Source of the DNA: Streptomyces roseolus
GTDB taxonomy: Bacteria > Actinomycetota > Actinomycetes > Streptomycetales > Streptomycetaceae
DNA length: 64,000 bases
NCBI RefSeq assembly: GCF_014649855.1
Contig: NZ_BMTV01000010.1
Location: 1-64,000 of the forward strand
Direction: 5' to 3'
Shown one piece after another: positions 51,596 to 60,881 of the stretch. The notes below the pieces were generated by a model that had not been told where the DNA came from, did not search any database, and saw only the letters and a list, made by a program, of their open reading frames with translations. Numbering within the stretch: position 1 is the stretch's first letter; each line of letters opens with the position of its first letter. The position numbers were made by a program, and so were the translations under genes.

Positions 51596-52932
51596 CGGTG
51601 GTCCTCCCCGCTCTCGTCCTCGTCCTCGGGGAGCGGCGCGTGCATCAGGACGCGCGCGGCCCGCCGCCCGGAGGCGTCGACCACGTCGAGGCGCCAGCCG
51701 CCGATCTCCATGGTGTCGCCGACGGCCGGGATGCGGCCCAGGCCGGTGGCGAGGACGCCGGCGAGGGTCTCGTACGGCCCGTCCGGCACCTTCAGGCCGA
51801 TGCGCTCCAGCTGGTCGGTGCGGGCGGCTCCGTCGGCCGACCACAGGAGCCGGCCGTCCTCGTCCGCCCCGGCGCGCGCCAGGTCGGAGGTCTCGTGCGG
51901 GTCGTGCTCGTCGCGCACCTCGCCGACGACCTCCTCGACGATGTCCTCCAGGGTCGCGACACCGGCCGTGCCGCCGTACTCGTCGATGACGACGGCCATC
52001 GTCTGCTTGCCGGAGAGCCGGTCGAGCAGTTTGTCCACGGTCAGCGTCTCGGGCACGAGCAGCGGCTCGCGCGCGATGTCGCCGACGCGACGCAGCCGCC
52101 GCTCGTCCGCCGGTATGGCCAGGACGTCCTTGATGTGGGCGATGCCCACGACGGTGTCGAGGTTGCCCCGGTAGACGGGGAAGCGGGAGAGGCCGGTGGC
52201 GCGGGTGGCGTTGGCCACGTCCTCGGCGGTGGCCTGGACCTCCAGGGCGGTCACCTGGACGCGCGGGGTCATCACGTTCTCGGCGGTCAGCTCGGCGAGG
52301 TTGAGGGTGCGGACGAACAGCTCGGCGGTGTCCGCCTCCAGCGCGCCCTCCTTCGCCGAGTGGCGGGCGAGCGCCACGAGCTCCTGCGGGGAGCGGGCGG
52401 AGGCCAGCTCCTCGGCCGGCTCCATGCCGAGGCGGCGCAGGATCCGGTTGGCGGTGTTGTTGAGGTGGCCGATCAGCGGTTTGAACGCGGCGGTGAAGAC
52501 GCGCTGCGGGGTCGCGACGACCTTGGCGACCGTGAGGGGCGAGGAGATCGCCCAGTTCTTGGGGACCAGCTCGCCGACCACCATGAGGACCACGGTGGAC
52601 AGGGCCGTGCCGAGGACCAGGCCGATCGAGGAGGCCACGGAGTCGGAGAAGCCGAGCGCCTCGACGGGGCCCTTGATCAGCGCGGCGATCGAGGGCTCGG
52701 AGAGCATGCCGACGACCAGGTTGGTGACGGTGATGCCGAGCTGGGCGCCGGAGAGCTGGAAGGTGAGCGACTTGACGGCCTTGAGGGCGCCGGCGGCGCC
52801 GCGCTCGCCGCGCTCCACGGCCGCCTCCAGCTCGCCCCGCTCGACGGTGGTCAGCGAGAACTCCGCCGCCACGAACGCGCCGCACGCGAGCGACAGGAGC
52901 AGCGCCACCAGGAGCAGGAGCACTTCGGTCAT
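51592..52932 (-). CDS. CNNM/CBS/CorC_HlyC membrane protein, larger paralogue
   Basis: A 446-aa member of the same family as the gene it is coupled to. It has an N-terminal CNNM domain (LVVGMLSEPSIAALIKGP; GELVPKNWAISSPLTVAK), two CBS domains (VMTPRVQVTALEVQATAEDVANATRATGLSRFPVY; MAVVIDEYGGTAGVATLEDIVEEVVGEVRDEHD) and the C-terminal CorC_HlyC transporter-associated domain (LAGVLATGLGRIPAVGD). Proposed role is divalent cation transport or its regulation. It is first in a two-gene operon. Confidence 0.92.
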   Translation of the reverse strand: MTEVLLLLVALLLSLACGAFVAAEFSLTTVERGELEAAVERGERGAAGALKAVKSLTFQLSGAQLGITVTNLVVGMLSEPSIAALIKGPVEALGFSDSVASSIGLVLGTALSTVVLMVVGELVPKNWAISSPLTVAKVVATPQRVFTAAFKPLIGHLNNTANRILRRLGMEPAEELASARSPQELVALARHSAKEGALEADTAELFVRTLNLAELTAENVMTPRVQVTALEVQATAEDVANATRATGLSRFPVYRGNLDTVVGIAHIKDVLAIPADERRLRRVGDIAREPLLVPETLTVDKLLDRLSGKQTMAVVIDEYGGTAGVATLEDIVEEVVGEVRDEHDPHETSDLARAGADEDGRLLWSADGAARTDQLERIGLKVPDGPYETLAGVLATGLGRIPAVGDTMEIGGWRLDVVDASGRRAARVLMHAPLPEDEDESGEDHR

Positions 52933-53133
52933 CGGTTCACCTCCGTCCCATGATCGGTCAGCGGGGCACGGAGTGCGCGATGTCGGCTGTGTCGATGTCG
53001 GCTACTGGGAGGCTCGCCCATGGGCGGACGTTCACACCTTTCGGTCGTCTCGGTCGGTCTCTCGGCCGTCCGAAGGAGATCTCATGGTAAAGGATCGGCA
53101 AAGCGACTGACGGATTGCCCGGTGGACGGTCCG

Positions 53134-53559
53134 TCACCCGGCGAAGGGCTTCACCCAGCGGCGCCACTGGTCCTGCCGCGCGTACCCCGCCGCACCCCAG
53201 GCGTGGTGCGCCCGCTCGTTCTCCTCCAGGACCATCGCGTCCGCCCGCCGCCCGCCCAGGGCGGCGAATCGTTCCTCCGCCGCCGCGAGCAGCGCCTTGG
53301 AGATCCCGCGCCTGCGGTACGAGGGGTGCACCGCGAGCCGGTAGAGCGAGGCCCGCCAGCCGTCCCAGCCGGCGATCACGGAACCGGCGATCCGGTCGCC
53401 GTCCACGGCGAGGATCAGCGCCTCGGGGTCACGCGCGAGGAGCCGCTTCACCCCGTCGAGGTCGTCGGATATGGAGGTGCCCTCGGCGGACTCCCGCCAG
53501 AAGGAGAGGACGGCCTCGGCGTCGGCGGGCACGGCGGCACGGAGCGTTGTCTCGATCAC
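53134..53559 (-). CDS. GNAT family N-acetyltransferase
   Basis: A 141-aa single-domain acetyltransferase. The acetyl-CoA-binding loop is RRRGISKALLAAAEERFAALGG preceded by YRLAVHPSY. The C-terminal ENERAHHAWGAAGYARQDQWRRWVKPF is the usual substrate-side helix. GTG start. Substrate unknown. It stands alone between a 201-bp gap and the glyoxalase-like gene. Confidence 0.9.
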   Translation of the reverse strand: MIETTLRAAVPADAEAVLSFWRESAEGTSISDDLDGVKRLLARDPEALILAVDGDRIAGSVIAGWDGWRASLYRLAVHPSYRRRGISKALLAAAEERFAALGGRRADAMVLEENERAHHAWGAAGYARQDQWRRWVKPFAG

Positions 53560-53626
53560 GGCCCGATCCCATCACGCGGGCACGGAGCCCGGCCAGCGGG
53601 TTCCGCACCGTGGACGCGGCCGCCGG

Positions 53627-53971
53627 TCACCCCGTGACGAAGCAGAACTCGTTGCCCTCCGGGTCCCGCATGACCTGGAAGGAACCCTGCTCGTCGGTGA
53701 CGGGACCGCCGACGCGGACCGCGCCCAGCGGCGCCACCTCGTCGGCCGCTGCCTCCGGATCGTCCACCTCCACGTCGAGGTGGAGCCGGTTCTTCACGGC
53801 CTTGCCCTCGGGCACCCGCTGGAAGGCGACGCGGACGAAACCGGGCGGCTCCACGTACGACCAGTCGGGACTCCGGTCGACGGGCTCCCCGCCGAGCAGC
53901 CCCGCCCAGAAACGGACCAGCGCGGCCGGATCGCCGCAGTCGTACACGAGCTCCTGTACCTGTGCGCGCAT
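53627..53971 (-). CDS. VOC superfamily (glyoxalase-like) protein
   Basis: A 114-aa protein of the glyoxalase-like fold: VQELVYDCGDPAALVRFWAGLLGGEPVDRS and the second half LHLDVEVDDPEAAADEVAPLGAVRVGGPVTDEQGSFQVMRDPEGNEFCFV. Single-module proteins like this bind small molecules or metals. No specific role. Located 67 bp from the GNAT gene. Confidence 0.88.
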   Translation of the reverse strand: MRAQVQELVYDCGDPAALVRFWAGLLGGEPVDRSPDWSYVEPPGFVRVAFQRVPEGKAVKNRLHLDVEVDDPEAAADEVAPLGAVRVGGPVTDEQGSFQVMRDPEGNEFCFVTG

Positions 53972-54020
53972 CCCCTCACCCTAGGGGAGGGGACGCGCGC
54001 CGGGAGGGGACGCGCGCCGG

Positions 54021-54737
54021 TCAGGCGCCGGCCGCGCGCCCGAACGCCCCCGCGTCCCACGTGCCGCCGAGGGCCGGGGCGAGCCAGCCGGCCGCCGCCG
54101 ACCGGAAGGCCGCCGGGGCCAGCGCGCCCGAGCCCTCCGGCACCGCGCCGAGCAGCGGCGCGCCGGCCGCCTCCGGCAGGTCGGCGAGATTGCACCGCGC
54201 GGCGAGGTCCGGCTCCGCCGGCCAGCTGCCGACGACGACACCGAGCTGCTCGATCCCGCGCGCCCGCAGCGCCTCGGCCGTCAGCGCGGTCGAGTTCAGC
54301 GTCCCGAGCCCGGCCGGCGCCACCACGAGGACCGGCGCGCCGAGCAGCCGTGCCACGTCGGCGAGCGTGCCGCCGTCCTCGTCGAAGCGGACGAGCAGCC
54401 CGCCCGCGCCCTCGACGAGCACCAGGTCGTGCCCGTCGGCGAGCGCCCGCGCCGCCTCCGCGGCCCGCTCGGGCCCGACCGGGGCCATCCCCGCCCGCCG
54501 GCTGGCCGTGCCCGGGGCCAGCGGCTCCGGGTAGCGGGCCAGCTCGGCGGCGGTCTTCGCGCCCGAGAGCCGCACGGCCTCGTCCGCGTCGCCCCGCTCG
54601 CCGGGCGCGAGCCCGGTCTGCGCCGGCTTCAGGACCGCCACCGAACGACCCGCGGCGACCGCCGCGGCGGCGACGGCCGCCGTGACGACCGTCTTGCCGA
54701 TCTCCGTACCCGTCCCGCTGACGACGACGATGCCCAT
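54021..54737 (-). CDS. bioD: Dethiobiotin synthase
   Basis: A 238-aa ATP-dependent carboxylase closing the ureido ring of biotin from 7,8-diaminopelargonate. The P-loop is GTGTEIGKTVVTAAV, the substrate Lys is in VLKPAQTG, and VEGAGGLLVRF is the Mg/ATP motif. It is the last gene of bioB-bioA-bioD, 19 bp after bioA. Confidence 0.95.
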   Translation of the reverse strand: MGIVVVSGTGTEIGKTVVTAAVAAAAVAAGRSVAVLKPAQTGLAPGERGDADEAVRLSGAKTAAELARYPEPLAPGTASRRAGMAPVGPERAAEAARALADGHDLVLVEGAGGLLVRFDEDGGTLADVARLLGAPVLVVAPAGLGTLNSTALTAEALRARGIEQLGVVVGSWPAEPDLAARCNLADLPEAAGAPLLGAVPEGSGALAPAAFRSAAAGWLAPALGGTWDAGAFGRAAGA

Positions 54738-54756
54738 GCTGTTCCTCTCCTGCCGC

Positions 54757-56043
54757 TCAGCCCGCGGCCGCGGCGGCGCGCACCGCCGCGCAGATCCGGG
54801 CCAGGTCGGCGTCCTCGGTGACGTACGGCGGCATCGTGTAGACGAGGTCCCGGAAGGGACGCAGCCACACGCCCTCCCGGACCGCCGCCCGCGTGGCCGC
54901 CGCCATGTCGATCTCGTGGTCGAGCTGGACGACGCCGATCGCGCCGAGCACCCGCACGTCGCGGACGCCCGGGATCGACCCGGCGCCGGCGAGGCCCTCG
55001 CGGAGCCCGCCCTCGATCCGCTTGACCTCCAGCGCCCAGTCCCGGGACAGGAGCAGGTCGATGGAGGCGCAGGCGATCGCCGCGGCCAGCGGGTTGCCCA
55101 TGAACGTCGGCCCGTGCGCGAGCACCGGCACCTCGCCCCGGGAGATGCCGTCGGCCACGGCGCTCGTGCACAGGGTCGCGGCCATCGAGAGGTAACCGCC
55201 CGTCAGCGCCTTGCCCAGGCACATCACATCGGGGGAGACCCCGGCCTGGTCGGCGGCGAACAGCGTGCCCGTGCGGCCGAAGCCGGTCGCGATCTCGTCG
55301 AAGACGAGGAGCACGCCGTGCGCGTCGCACGCCTCCCGCAGCACCCGCAGGTACCCGGGGTCGTGGAAGCGCATGCCGCCCGCGCCCTGCACCACCGGCT
55401 CCACGATCACCGCGGCCAGCTCGTCCGCGTGCCGCGCGACGGTGGCACGGAGGAGCTCCGCGTACGACTCCTCGTACGCGGCCGGCGGCTCGTCCACGAA
55501 GAGCTGTTGCTGGAGCACGCCCGACCACAGCCGGTGCATCCCGCCCTCGGGATCGCACACCGACATCGGCTGCCAGGTGTCGCCGTGGTAGCCGCCGCGC
55601 CAGGTCAGCAGCCGCCGCTTGCCGGGACGGCCGAGCGAACGCCAGTACTGCAGGCACATCTTGGCGGCTACCTCGACCGCCACGGAGCCGGAGTCGCTGA
55701 GGAAGACGTGCCGCAGCGGCTCCGGGGTGATCTCGACGAGCCGGGCGGCGAGCCGCACCGCGGGCTCGTGGGTGAGCCCGCCGAACATGACGTGGCTCAT
55801 CCGGCCGAGCTGCCCGCGCGCCGCCTCGTTGAGCACCGGGTGGTTGTAGCCGTGCACGGCCGACCACCAGGAGGACATGCCGTCGATCAGCTCGTCGTGT
55901 CCCTCGGCCGGTTCGGCGAGCCGCAGCCGCACCCCGGACGCGGACGCGACCACCAGCGGCTCCGTACGGCCCGGCATGGGGCCGTACGGATGCCACACGT
56001 GCGCCCGGTCCAGGGCGAGGAGTTCGTCGTTGCGCATCGTCAC
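54757..56043 (-). CDS. bioA: Adenosylmethionine--8-amino-7-oxononanoate aminotransferase
   Basis: A 428-aa PLP enzyme converting KAPA to DAPA using SAM as amino donor. [41 protein letters not shown] and the Schiff-base Lys in [13 protein letters not shown] are diagnostic. GTG at 56043 (3 bp after bioB) or ATG at 56037 could be the start. It is the middle gene of the operon. Confidence 0.95.
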   Translation of the reverse strand: MTMRNDELLALDRAHVWHPYGPMPGRTEPLVVASASGVRLRLAEPAEGHDELIDGMSSWWSAVHGYNHPVLNEAARGQLGRMSHVMFGGLTHEPAVRLAARLVEITPEPLRHVFLSDSGSVAVEVAAKMCLQYWRSLGRPGKRRLLTWRGGYHGDTWQPMSVCDPEGGMHRLWSGVLQQQLFVDEPPAAYEESYAELLRATVARHADELAAVIVEPVVQGAGGMRFHDPGYLRVLREACDAHGVLLVFDEIATGFGRTGTLFAADQAGVSPDVMCLGKALTGGYLSMAATLCTSAVADGISRGEVPVLAHGPTFMGNPLAAAIACASIDLLLSRDWALEVKRIEGGLREGLAGAGSIPGVRDVRVLGAIGVVQLDHEIDMAAATRAAVREGVWLRPFRDLVYTMPPYVTEDADLARICAAVRAAAAAG

Positions 56044-56046
56044 CCG

Positions 56047-57297
56047 TTACGTGTTCGGGGCGAGGTCCGTGCCGGCGCCGCGGCGGCGCACCGCCACCAG
56101 GTCGGTCCGGGCCTCCGACGCCGCGGCCGGCACCTCGGCCGGGGCGTCGGCCGGAGCCGCCGCGTGGCCGCCGCACGGACCGCAGCCGCCGGCCGCCTCC
56201 CCGTGCCCGCCGCAGCCGGCCGACGCCTCGGAACCGCAACCGCCCGCCGACGCGTGCGAACCGGAGCCGCCGCCGGCCGCCGCGAGCGCGTCGGCGCGGT
56301 GGGCGGGGAGCGTGGTGGTGCCCGCGCCCTCCACCTCGAAGCCGGCGTCCGCGATCATGTCGAGGTCGGCCTTGCCGGCCTGGCCCTCGCTGGTCAGGTA
56401 GTCGCCGAGGAAGATCGAGTTGGCGATGTTCAGCGCCAGCGGCTGCATCGACCGCAGGTGCACCTCGCGGCCGCCCGCGATCCGGACCTCCACGTCGGGG
56501 CAGACGAAGCGGACCATGGCGAGGATCCGCAGGCAGCGCTGCGGGCTGAGGTTCCACTCCTTCGCCAGCGGCGTGCCCTCGAAGGGGATCAGGAAGTTGA
56601 CCGGCACCGAGTCCGAGTCGAGCTCGCGCAGCGCGAACACCACGTCGACCAGGTCCTCGTCGGTCTCGCCCATGCCCGCGATCAGGCCCGAGCAGGCCGA
56701 GAGGCCCGCCGCGTGCGCCTTCTGCACGGTGTCCACCCGGTCCGCGTAGGTGTGGGTGGTGGTGATCTCGCCGTACGTGCCCTCGGAGGTGTTGAGGTTG
56801 TGGTTGTACGCGTCCGCGCCGGCCGTCTTCAGCCGCTCGGCCTGGCCGTCGGAGAGCAGACCGAGGCAGGCGCACACCTCGACGCCCTCGTTCTGCTCCT
56901 TGATCGCCTCGATGGTCCTGCCGACCCGCTCGACGTCCCGGTCCGTCGGACCGCGGCCGCTCGCCACCAGGCAGACGCGCTTGGCGCCGCCGGCGATGCC
57001 GGCCGCCGCCGCCTGGGACGCCTCGTCCGGCTTCAGCCAGGTGTACTTGAGGATGTCGGCCTTCGAACCGAGCCGCTGAGAACAGTACGAGCAGTCCTCC
57101 GGGCACAGCCCGGACTTCAGGTTGACCAGGTAGTTCAGCTTCACCCGCCGCCCGAACCACTGACGGCGCACCTTCCCGGCGGCCGCCACCACATCGAGCA
57201 GCTCGTCGTCGGAGGTCGCCAGCACGGCGAGCGCTTCTTCACGGGTCGGCGTCTCGCGCCGCAGCCCCTTCTCCACCAGCGTGTTCAGCAGGTCCAT
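56047..57297 (-). CDS. bioB: Biotin synthase with a Cys/Gly/His-rich C-terminal tail
   Basis: A 416-aa radical-SAM enzyme inserting sulfur into dethiobiotin. The 4Fe-4S motif is Cys65-x3-Cys69-x2-Cys72 (CPEDCSYC). The 2Fe-2S donors include Cys in [16 protein letters not shown] and [12 protein letters not shown]. The catalytic part ends near residue 330. A tail of about 80 residues follows that is rich in Gly, Ala, Cys and His ([20 protein letters not shown] and CGPCGGH), then Pro/Ala-rich. This is not part of the E. coli enzyme; it might bind metal or Fe-S, which is untested. It is first gene of bioBAD and divergent from bioF. Confidence 0.95.
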   Translation of the reverse strand: MDLLNTLVEKGLRRETPTREEALAVLATSDDELLDVVAAAGKVRRQWFGRRVKLNYLVNLKSGLCPEDCSYCSQRLGSKADILKYTWLKPDEASQAAAAGIAGGAKRVCLVASGRGPTDRDVERVGRTIEAIKEQNEGVEVCACLGLLSDGQAERLKTAGADAYNHNLNTSEGTYGEITTTHTYADRVDTVQKAHAAGLSACSGLIAGMGETDEDLVDVVFALRELDSDSVPVNFLIPFEGTPLAKEWNLSPQRCLRILAMVRFVCPDVEVRIAGGREVHLRSMQPLALNIANSIFLGDYLTSEGQAGKADLDMIADAGFEVEGAGTTTLPAHRADALAAAGGGSGSHASAGGCGSEASAGCGGHGEAAGGCGPCGGHAAAPADAPAEVPAAASEARTDLVAVRRRGAGTDLAPNT

Positions 57298-57503
57298 AAG
57301 GGCTGATCCTTGCCTACGGCACACCCCCGGGCCAAGGAGGATCTGAACAAACGGGCGTGATCGAGGTGTGTGTATGACCACATCCCGACCTCGGCCTCCT
57401 GCCGTTAGGGTCTGTGCGCTGCCTACAAAAGGCGTCGACCCCTGGCGCCGTACGGGTGCCGGCCCGAGGCGCCCGCCCCCGGTGCCGACCGAAGGAACGC
57501 CGC
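57298..57503. promoter_or_regulatory. Divergent bioB/bioF control region
   Basis: This 206-bp gap must hold promoters for both biotin operons. TGAAC (57345-57349) is one half of a BioQ-type box, but no convincing partner is present at the expected distance. TTAGGGT near 57405 could be the bioF -10 box. No clear operator is seen. Confidence 0.3.
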
Positions 57504-58682
57504 ATGCCCCAGGCCCAGCCGACCCCGCCCGCGCACCGCGCCGCCTTCGACTGGACCGGGGCGGAGGCCCGCCGCCGGGCCGAGGCCGGCCTGGTCAGGA
57601 CCCTGCGCCCGCGCCCGGCGGACTCGGACCTCCTCGACCTGGCGGGCAACGACTACCTCGGTCTGACCCGGCATCCCGAGGTGACCGGCGCGGCCGCCGG
57701 GGCCGCCCGCCGCTGGGGCGCCGGCGCGACCGGTTCGCGGCTCGTCACCGGCACGACCCGGCTGCACACCACGCTCGAAGAGGAACTGGCCGCCTTCTGC
57801 GGCTTCGAGGCCGCCCTCGTCTTCTCGTCCGGCTACACCGCCAACCTCGCCGCGCTCACCGCGCTCGGCGGTCCCGGCGCGCTGATCGTCTCGGACGCCG
57901 CCAACCACGCCTCGATCGTGGACGGCTGCCGGCTCGCCCGCGCCGAGGCCGAGGTCGTCCCGCACGCCGACCCCGACGCCGTACGCAAGACGCTGGAGGC
58001 GCACGAGGGACGGCGGGCACTCGTCGTCAGCGACTCGGTCTTCTCCGTCGACGGCGACCGGGCCCCACTGGAGGAGCTCGCCGCCGCCTGCCGCGCGCAC
58101 GGGGCGGGGCTCGTCGTCGACGACGCGCACGGCTTCGGCGTCCTGGGCGCGGGCGGCCGGGGCGCGCTCCACGGCGCCGGGCTCGCGGGCGACGAGGACG
58201 TGGTGGCCACCCTCACCCTCTCCAAGTCGCTGGGCAGCCAGGGCGGTGCGGTCCTCGGCCCGGCCCGGGTGATCGAGCACCTGGTCAACGCGGCGCGCAC
58301 CTTCATCTTCGACACCGGCCTGGCCCCGGCCGCCACCGGCGCGGCCCTCGCGAGCCTGCGGCTGATCGCCGCGGACCCGGGGCTCGCCGAGCGGGTCCGC
58401 GCGGTCGCCGGGACGCTCCACCGGAGGCTCACCGAGGCCGGGTTCGTCTCGGCCCGACCGGACGCGGCCGTGGTCTCGGTCCACGCCCCGGGGCCCGAGG
58501 AGGCCCTGCGCTGGGCGGCCGACTGCCGCGAACAGGGCCTGTCCGTGGGCTGCTTCCGGCCCCCGTCGGTGCCGGACGGCATCTCGCGGCTGCGGCTGAC
58601 GGCCCGGGCGGACCTCACGGACGCGGAGGTCGAGCGCGCGGTCGCCACGATCGTGCGGACCGCGCCGGCCGGGGCCCGCTGA
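57504..58682 (+). CDS. bioF: 8-amino-7-oxononanoate synthase
   Basis: A 392-aa PLP enzyme condensing alanine with pimeloyl-ACP/CoA, the first ring-building step of biotin. [44 protein letters not shown] and the Schiff-base Lys in [15 protein letters not shown] are all present. ATG at 57504 has GAAGGAA upstream and a sensible N-terminus. It is divergent from bioB. The bioC/bioH-type front end of the pathway is not in the window. Confidence 0.95.
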   Translation: MPQAQPTPPAHRAAFDWTGAEARRRAEAGLVRTLRPRPADSDLLDLAGNDYLGLTRHPEVTGAAAGAARRWGAGATGSRLVTGTTRLHTTLEEELAAFCGFEAALVFSSGYTANLAALTALGGPGALIVSDAANHASIVDGCRLARAEAEVVPHADPDAVRKTLEAHEGRRALVVSDSVFSVDGDRAPLEELAAACRAHGAGLVVDDAHGFGVLGAGGRGALHGAGLAGDEDVVATLTLSKSLGSQGGAVLGPARVIEHLVNAARTFIFDTGLAPAATGAALASLRLIAADPGLAERVRAVAGTLHRRLTEAGFVSARPDAAVVSVHAPGPEEALRWAADCREQGLSVGCFRPPSVPDGISRLRLTARADLTDAEVERAVATIVRTAPAGAR

Positions 58683-58868
58683 GGACCGCGCGCACCCCGG
58701 GCCCCCGATGCCGCCCACGCGCCGTCGACAGGCCGAGAGTTCACCGCTTCGGGCGACAGAACGGGGCATATCTCGGGAGAACGACCCACCCGGATGCCCG
58801 ATCGGTGGCAGGCTGACGCGGAGCGCGAGCCGGGGCGACGTCCCCGGCGGGAAAGGGACCACGTCGCC

Positions 58869-59306
58869 ATGGCAGATCACCAGGAAGCATCCGTCACCCT
58901 GCCCAGCGATCCGGCCGCGGTCGCCACGGCGCGGAGGTTCGTGGCGGAGGTGCTCGGCCGCTGGGGTCTGGACGACGACGGCGACACGGCGGACTCGATC
59001 CGGCTGATGGTCTCGGAGCTGGCCACCAACGCGGTGCTGCACACCTTCGGGCAGTCGCCCACCTTCACCGTCGAACTCCGGCTCGACCGCGAGGAGGTGC
59101 TGCGGATCGGCGTCACCGACAGCCATCCGCGCTTCCCGCGCCGGCTCCCGGCCGCCGTCCAGCAGGACAACGGCCGCGGCATGTCGATCATCCGGACCCT
59201 CGCGGCGGAGGCCGGCGGGCGGCTCTCGGTGACGGCGACCGCCGAGGGAGGCAAGACGGTCTGGATCACGCTGCCCTGGGCCGCGGCAGCCGTTCCGGCC
59301 TGCTGA
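58869..59306 (+). CDS. ATP-binding protein, anti-sigma factor kinase-like (HATPase_c)
   Basis: A 145-aa RsbW/SpoIIAB-type HATPase. The N-box is IRLMVSELATNAVLHT and the G1/G2 region DSHPRFPRRLPAAVQQDNGRGMSIIRTLA. The family is abundant in Streptomyces and usually binds a sigma factor or anti-anti-sigma partner. No such partner gene is adjacent, so its target is unknown. ATG at 58869. Confidence 0.88.
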   Translation: MADHQEASVTLPSDPAAVATARRFVAEVLGRWGLDDDGDTADSIRLMVSELATNAVLHTFGQSPTFTVELRLDREEVLRIGVTDSHPRFPRRLPAAVQQDNGRGMSIIRTLAAEAGGRLSVTATAEGGKTVWITLPWAAAAVPAC

Positions 59307-59330
59307 ACCGATGCGCCGGGACCGGACCGC

Positions 59331-59774
59331 TCACTCGGAGTGCTGCTTCGTCGAGGGCCACGCGCCGCCGGCGAAGTGGGGCGCCCAGTAGTAGGGATTG
59401 ACCTCTTCGAGTCTGCGGGCGATCCAGCGGGTCGGGTCCTCGGGGTCGGGGACGCCGACCTCCACGTCGGGACCCCAGAGCGCGAGGCGCTCCTGGCAGA
59501 CGCCGCACGGCGGCAGGATGACGTGACGGCCGTCCTCCGGGTCGCGGAAGACGCAGACGGACGCGGTCACCGCGCGGTCGAGGGTGTACGCCTGGCAGTA
59601 GGCGCCGGTCTCCTGGCACAGGGTGACGCTCGCGTGGATGTTGTCGAAGCCGACGCTCGTCAGGATCCGTCCGTCGTCGAGACGGACGGCGGCGGCCCCG
59701 CCGGGCTCCTCGGGGGGCCAGCGGCGGTCCAGCTGGGCTATGGCGGCGTCGACGAGTTCCTGATCGAGTGTCAT
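59331..59774 (-). CDS. Cytidine deaminase-like / blasticidin-S-deaminase-like protein
   Basis: A 147-aa zinc deaminase of the cytidine deaminase superfamily. The zinc/catalytic block reads HASVTLCQETGAYC with Cys and Glu in the C-x-E arrangement of blasticidin S deaminase rather than H-A-E. The PCGVCQ block supplies the other two Cys ligands. The substrate may be a nucleoside or a related compound; resistance is not implied without testing. Confidence 0.85.
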   Translation of the reverse strand: MTLDQELVDAAIAQLDRRWPPEEPGGAAAVRLDDGRILTSVGFDNIHASVTLCQETGAYCQAYTLDRAVTASVCVFRDPEDGRHVILPPCGVCQERLALWGPDVEVGVPDPEDPTRWIARRLEEVNPYYWAPHFAGGAWPSTKQHSE

Positions 59775-59881
59775 GGCCGCATCCTATGAGCGGGGCGTGA
59801 AGAGGTGGGGGGAAGAGCGCCCGCGGTGAGGGGTGCGGCGGCGCCACCGCACCCGGGGACACCACCGCGGGCGCCGGTGGG

Positions 59882-60358
59882 TCAGCGCACGCGGCCGTAG
59901 GAGACCTTCGAGGACCAGATCCGGTCGAGCTTCACCCAGGAGCCGGTCTTGGGGGAGTGCCAGATCTTGCCGCTGCCGGCGTAGATCCCCACGTGGTAGA
60001 CCCTGCCGCCCGAGTGGAAGAAGACCAGGTCCCCCTTCTGCCTGCTGCCGGCGGAGATGTGCCGGGTCTTGTTGTACTGCTGCTGCGCGGTGCGGGGCAG
60101 CGTCTTTCCCGCCTTCTTGTACGCGTAGAGCGTCAGCCCGGAGCAGTCGAAGCGGGTGGGGCCCGCCGAGCCGTACCGGTAGGGCGCGCCCTTCTTGGAC
60201 GCCGCCACGTTCAGGGCCTTCGTCGCGTGGGAGGTGGCCGCCTGGGCCTCGGGAGCGGCTCCCGGTGCGAGGAGCGTGCCGCCGACGGCGGCGAGGGTGA
60301 GAGCCGAGACGGCTCCGGCCCGGGACAGCAGGGACGGGACATGCATCTGCGCAGTCAT
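59882..60358 (-). CDS. Secreted NlpC/P60 (C40) peptidoglycan peptidase
   Basis: A 158-aa cell-wall hydrolase. Residues 1-41 are a signal peptide (SLLSRAGAVSALTLAAVGGTLL, cleavage near AQA-A). The catalytic Cys is in RFDCSGLTLYAYKKAG, His in HVGIYAGSG and the third polar residue in IWHSPKTGSWV. It should cut peptide stems of peptidoglycan. ATG at 60358 is the start. A c-di-AMP riboswitch lies immediately upstream, a known control of wall hydrolases in actinobacteria. Confidence 0.93.
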   Translation of the reverse strand: MTAQMHVPSLLSRAGAVSALTLAAVGGTLLAPGAAPEAQAATSHATKALNVAASKKGAPYRYGSAGPTRFDCSGLTLYAYKKAGKTLPRTAQQQYNKTRHISAGSRQKGDLVFFHSGGRVYHVGIYAGSGKIWHSPKTGSWVKLDRIWSSKVSYGRVR

Positions 60359-60361
60359 GCG

Positions 60362-60487
60362 CAACCCTTCGTCAGCCGCCTGTGAAGGATGACCTGTCGG
60401 GTTCGGGCAGGCGAAGATGCCCGGCCGCGGCTGCGGCTTCACCCCAAGGGACGGTCACGCCGGGGATACGGCGCGATCGACCCGTAC
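60362..60487 (-). promoter_or_regulatory. Cyclic di-AMP riboswitch (ydaO-yuaA class) upstream of the NlpC/P60 gene
   Basis: Read on the minus strand, the leader contains the ydaO hallmarks: CCTTGGGGTGAAGCCG in the 5' half, then CCCGAACCCGACAGG followed by CACAGGCGG in the 3' half, ending 4 bases before the ATG. c-di-AMP binding is expected to turn expression of the hydrolase down, linking wall remodelling to osmotic state. The 5' boundary is approximate. Confidence 0.85.
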
Positions 60488-60881
60488 TGCTCGGGTCCTC
60501 CACTCCTGCCGGTCCAATCCTGTCGACCAGACGTCCGGGACGGCGGCAGGACTCGGCGTCCGCCCGGACCGCCCCGCCTGGGTGGCGGGGGCTTGTCGTC
60601 GTCGAGGATCTTGTCCCACGAGACGGTCGAAAACCGAGTGGAAACAACGTTATGTGAGGCTCCTCACGACTGATCCATACGGGTGGACAAGAGGGTTTCG
60701 TGATCGTCGAGGTTTGGCCGACGAGCCCCGTACCAGCACCGGAATGCCCGATTCCGCCAAATGCGTACACCTGTTGTGCAACTCGCACACTTCATCTGTC
60801 GATCGCGCGACTACGCCGGACGGGGGAGCGATCCTGCGTCCCGTGTCGGCCGTACGGGGCTCGACACGACACGACGGAATG
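60488..60881 (-). other. Gap: leader/promoter region of the NlpC/P60 gene
   Basis: No gene is supported in these 394 bp; the open frames read as random high-GC sequence. The promoter feeding the riboswitch should be here. TGTGC-AACTC-GCACA (60775-60789) is a perfect inverted repeat with 5-bp spacer. The region around 60640-60800 is relatively AT-rich. No clear -35/-10 pair stands out. Confidence 0.4.

Noticed and set aside
52958..53167. 69-codon minus-strand frame between the CNNM and GNAT genes
   Set aside because: No ribosome site, composition unlike neighbours, overlaps the GNAT 3' end; no recognisable family.
57345..57349. BioQ operator at bioB
   Set aside because: Only the TGAAC half is present; the second half is not at the expected distance.
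59331..59774. Blasticidin resistance gene
   Set aside because: The C-x-E zinc motif resembles that deaminase, but similar genes are common in Streptomyces and nothing shows the substrate.
60372..60788. 138-codon minus-strand frame upstream of the NlpC/P60 gene
   Set aside because: It lies over the riboswitch and leader and has no protein-like character.
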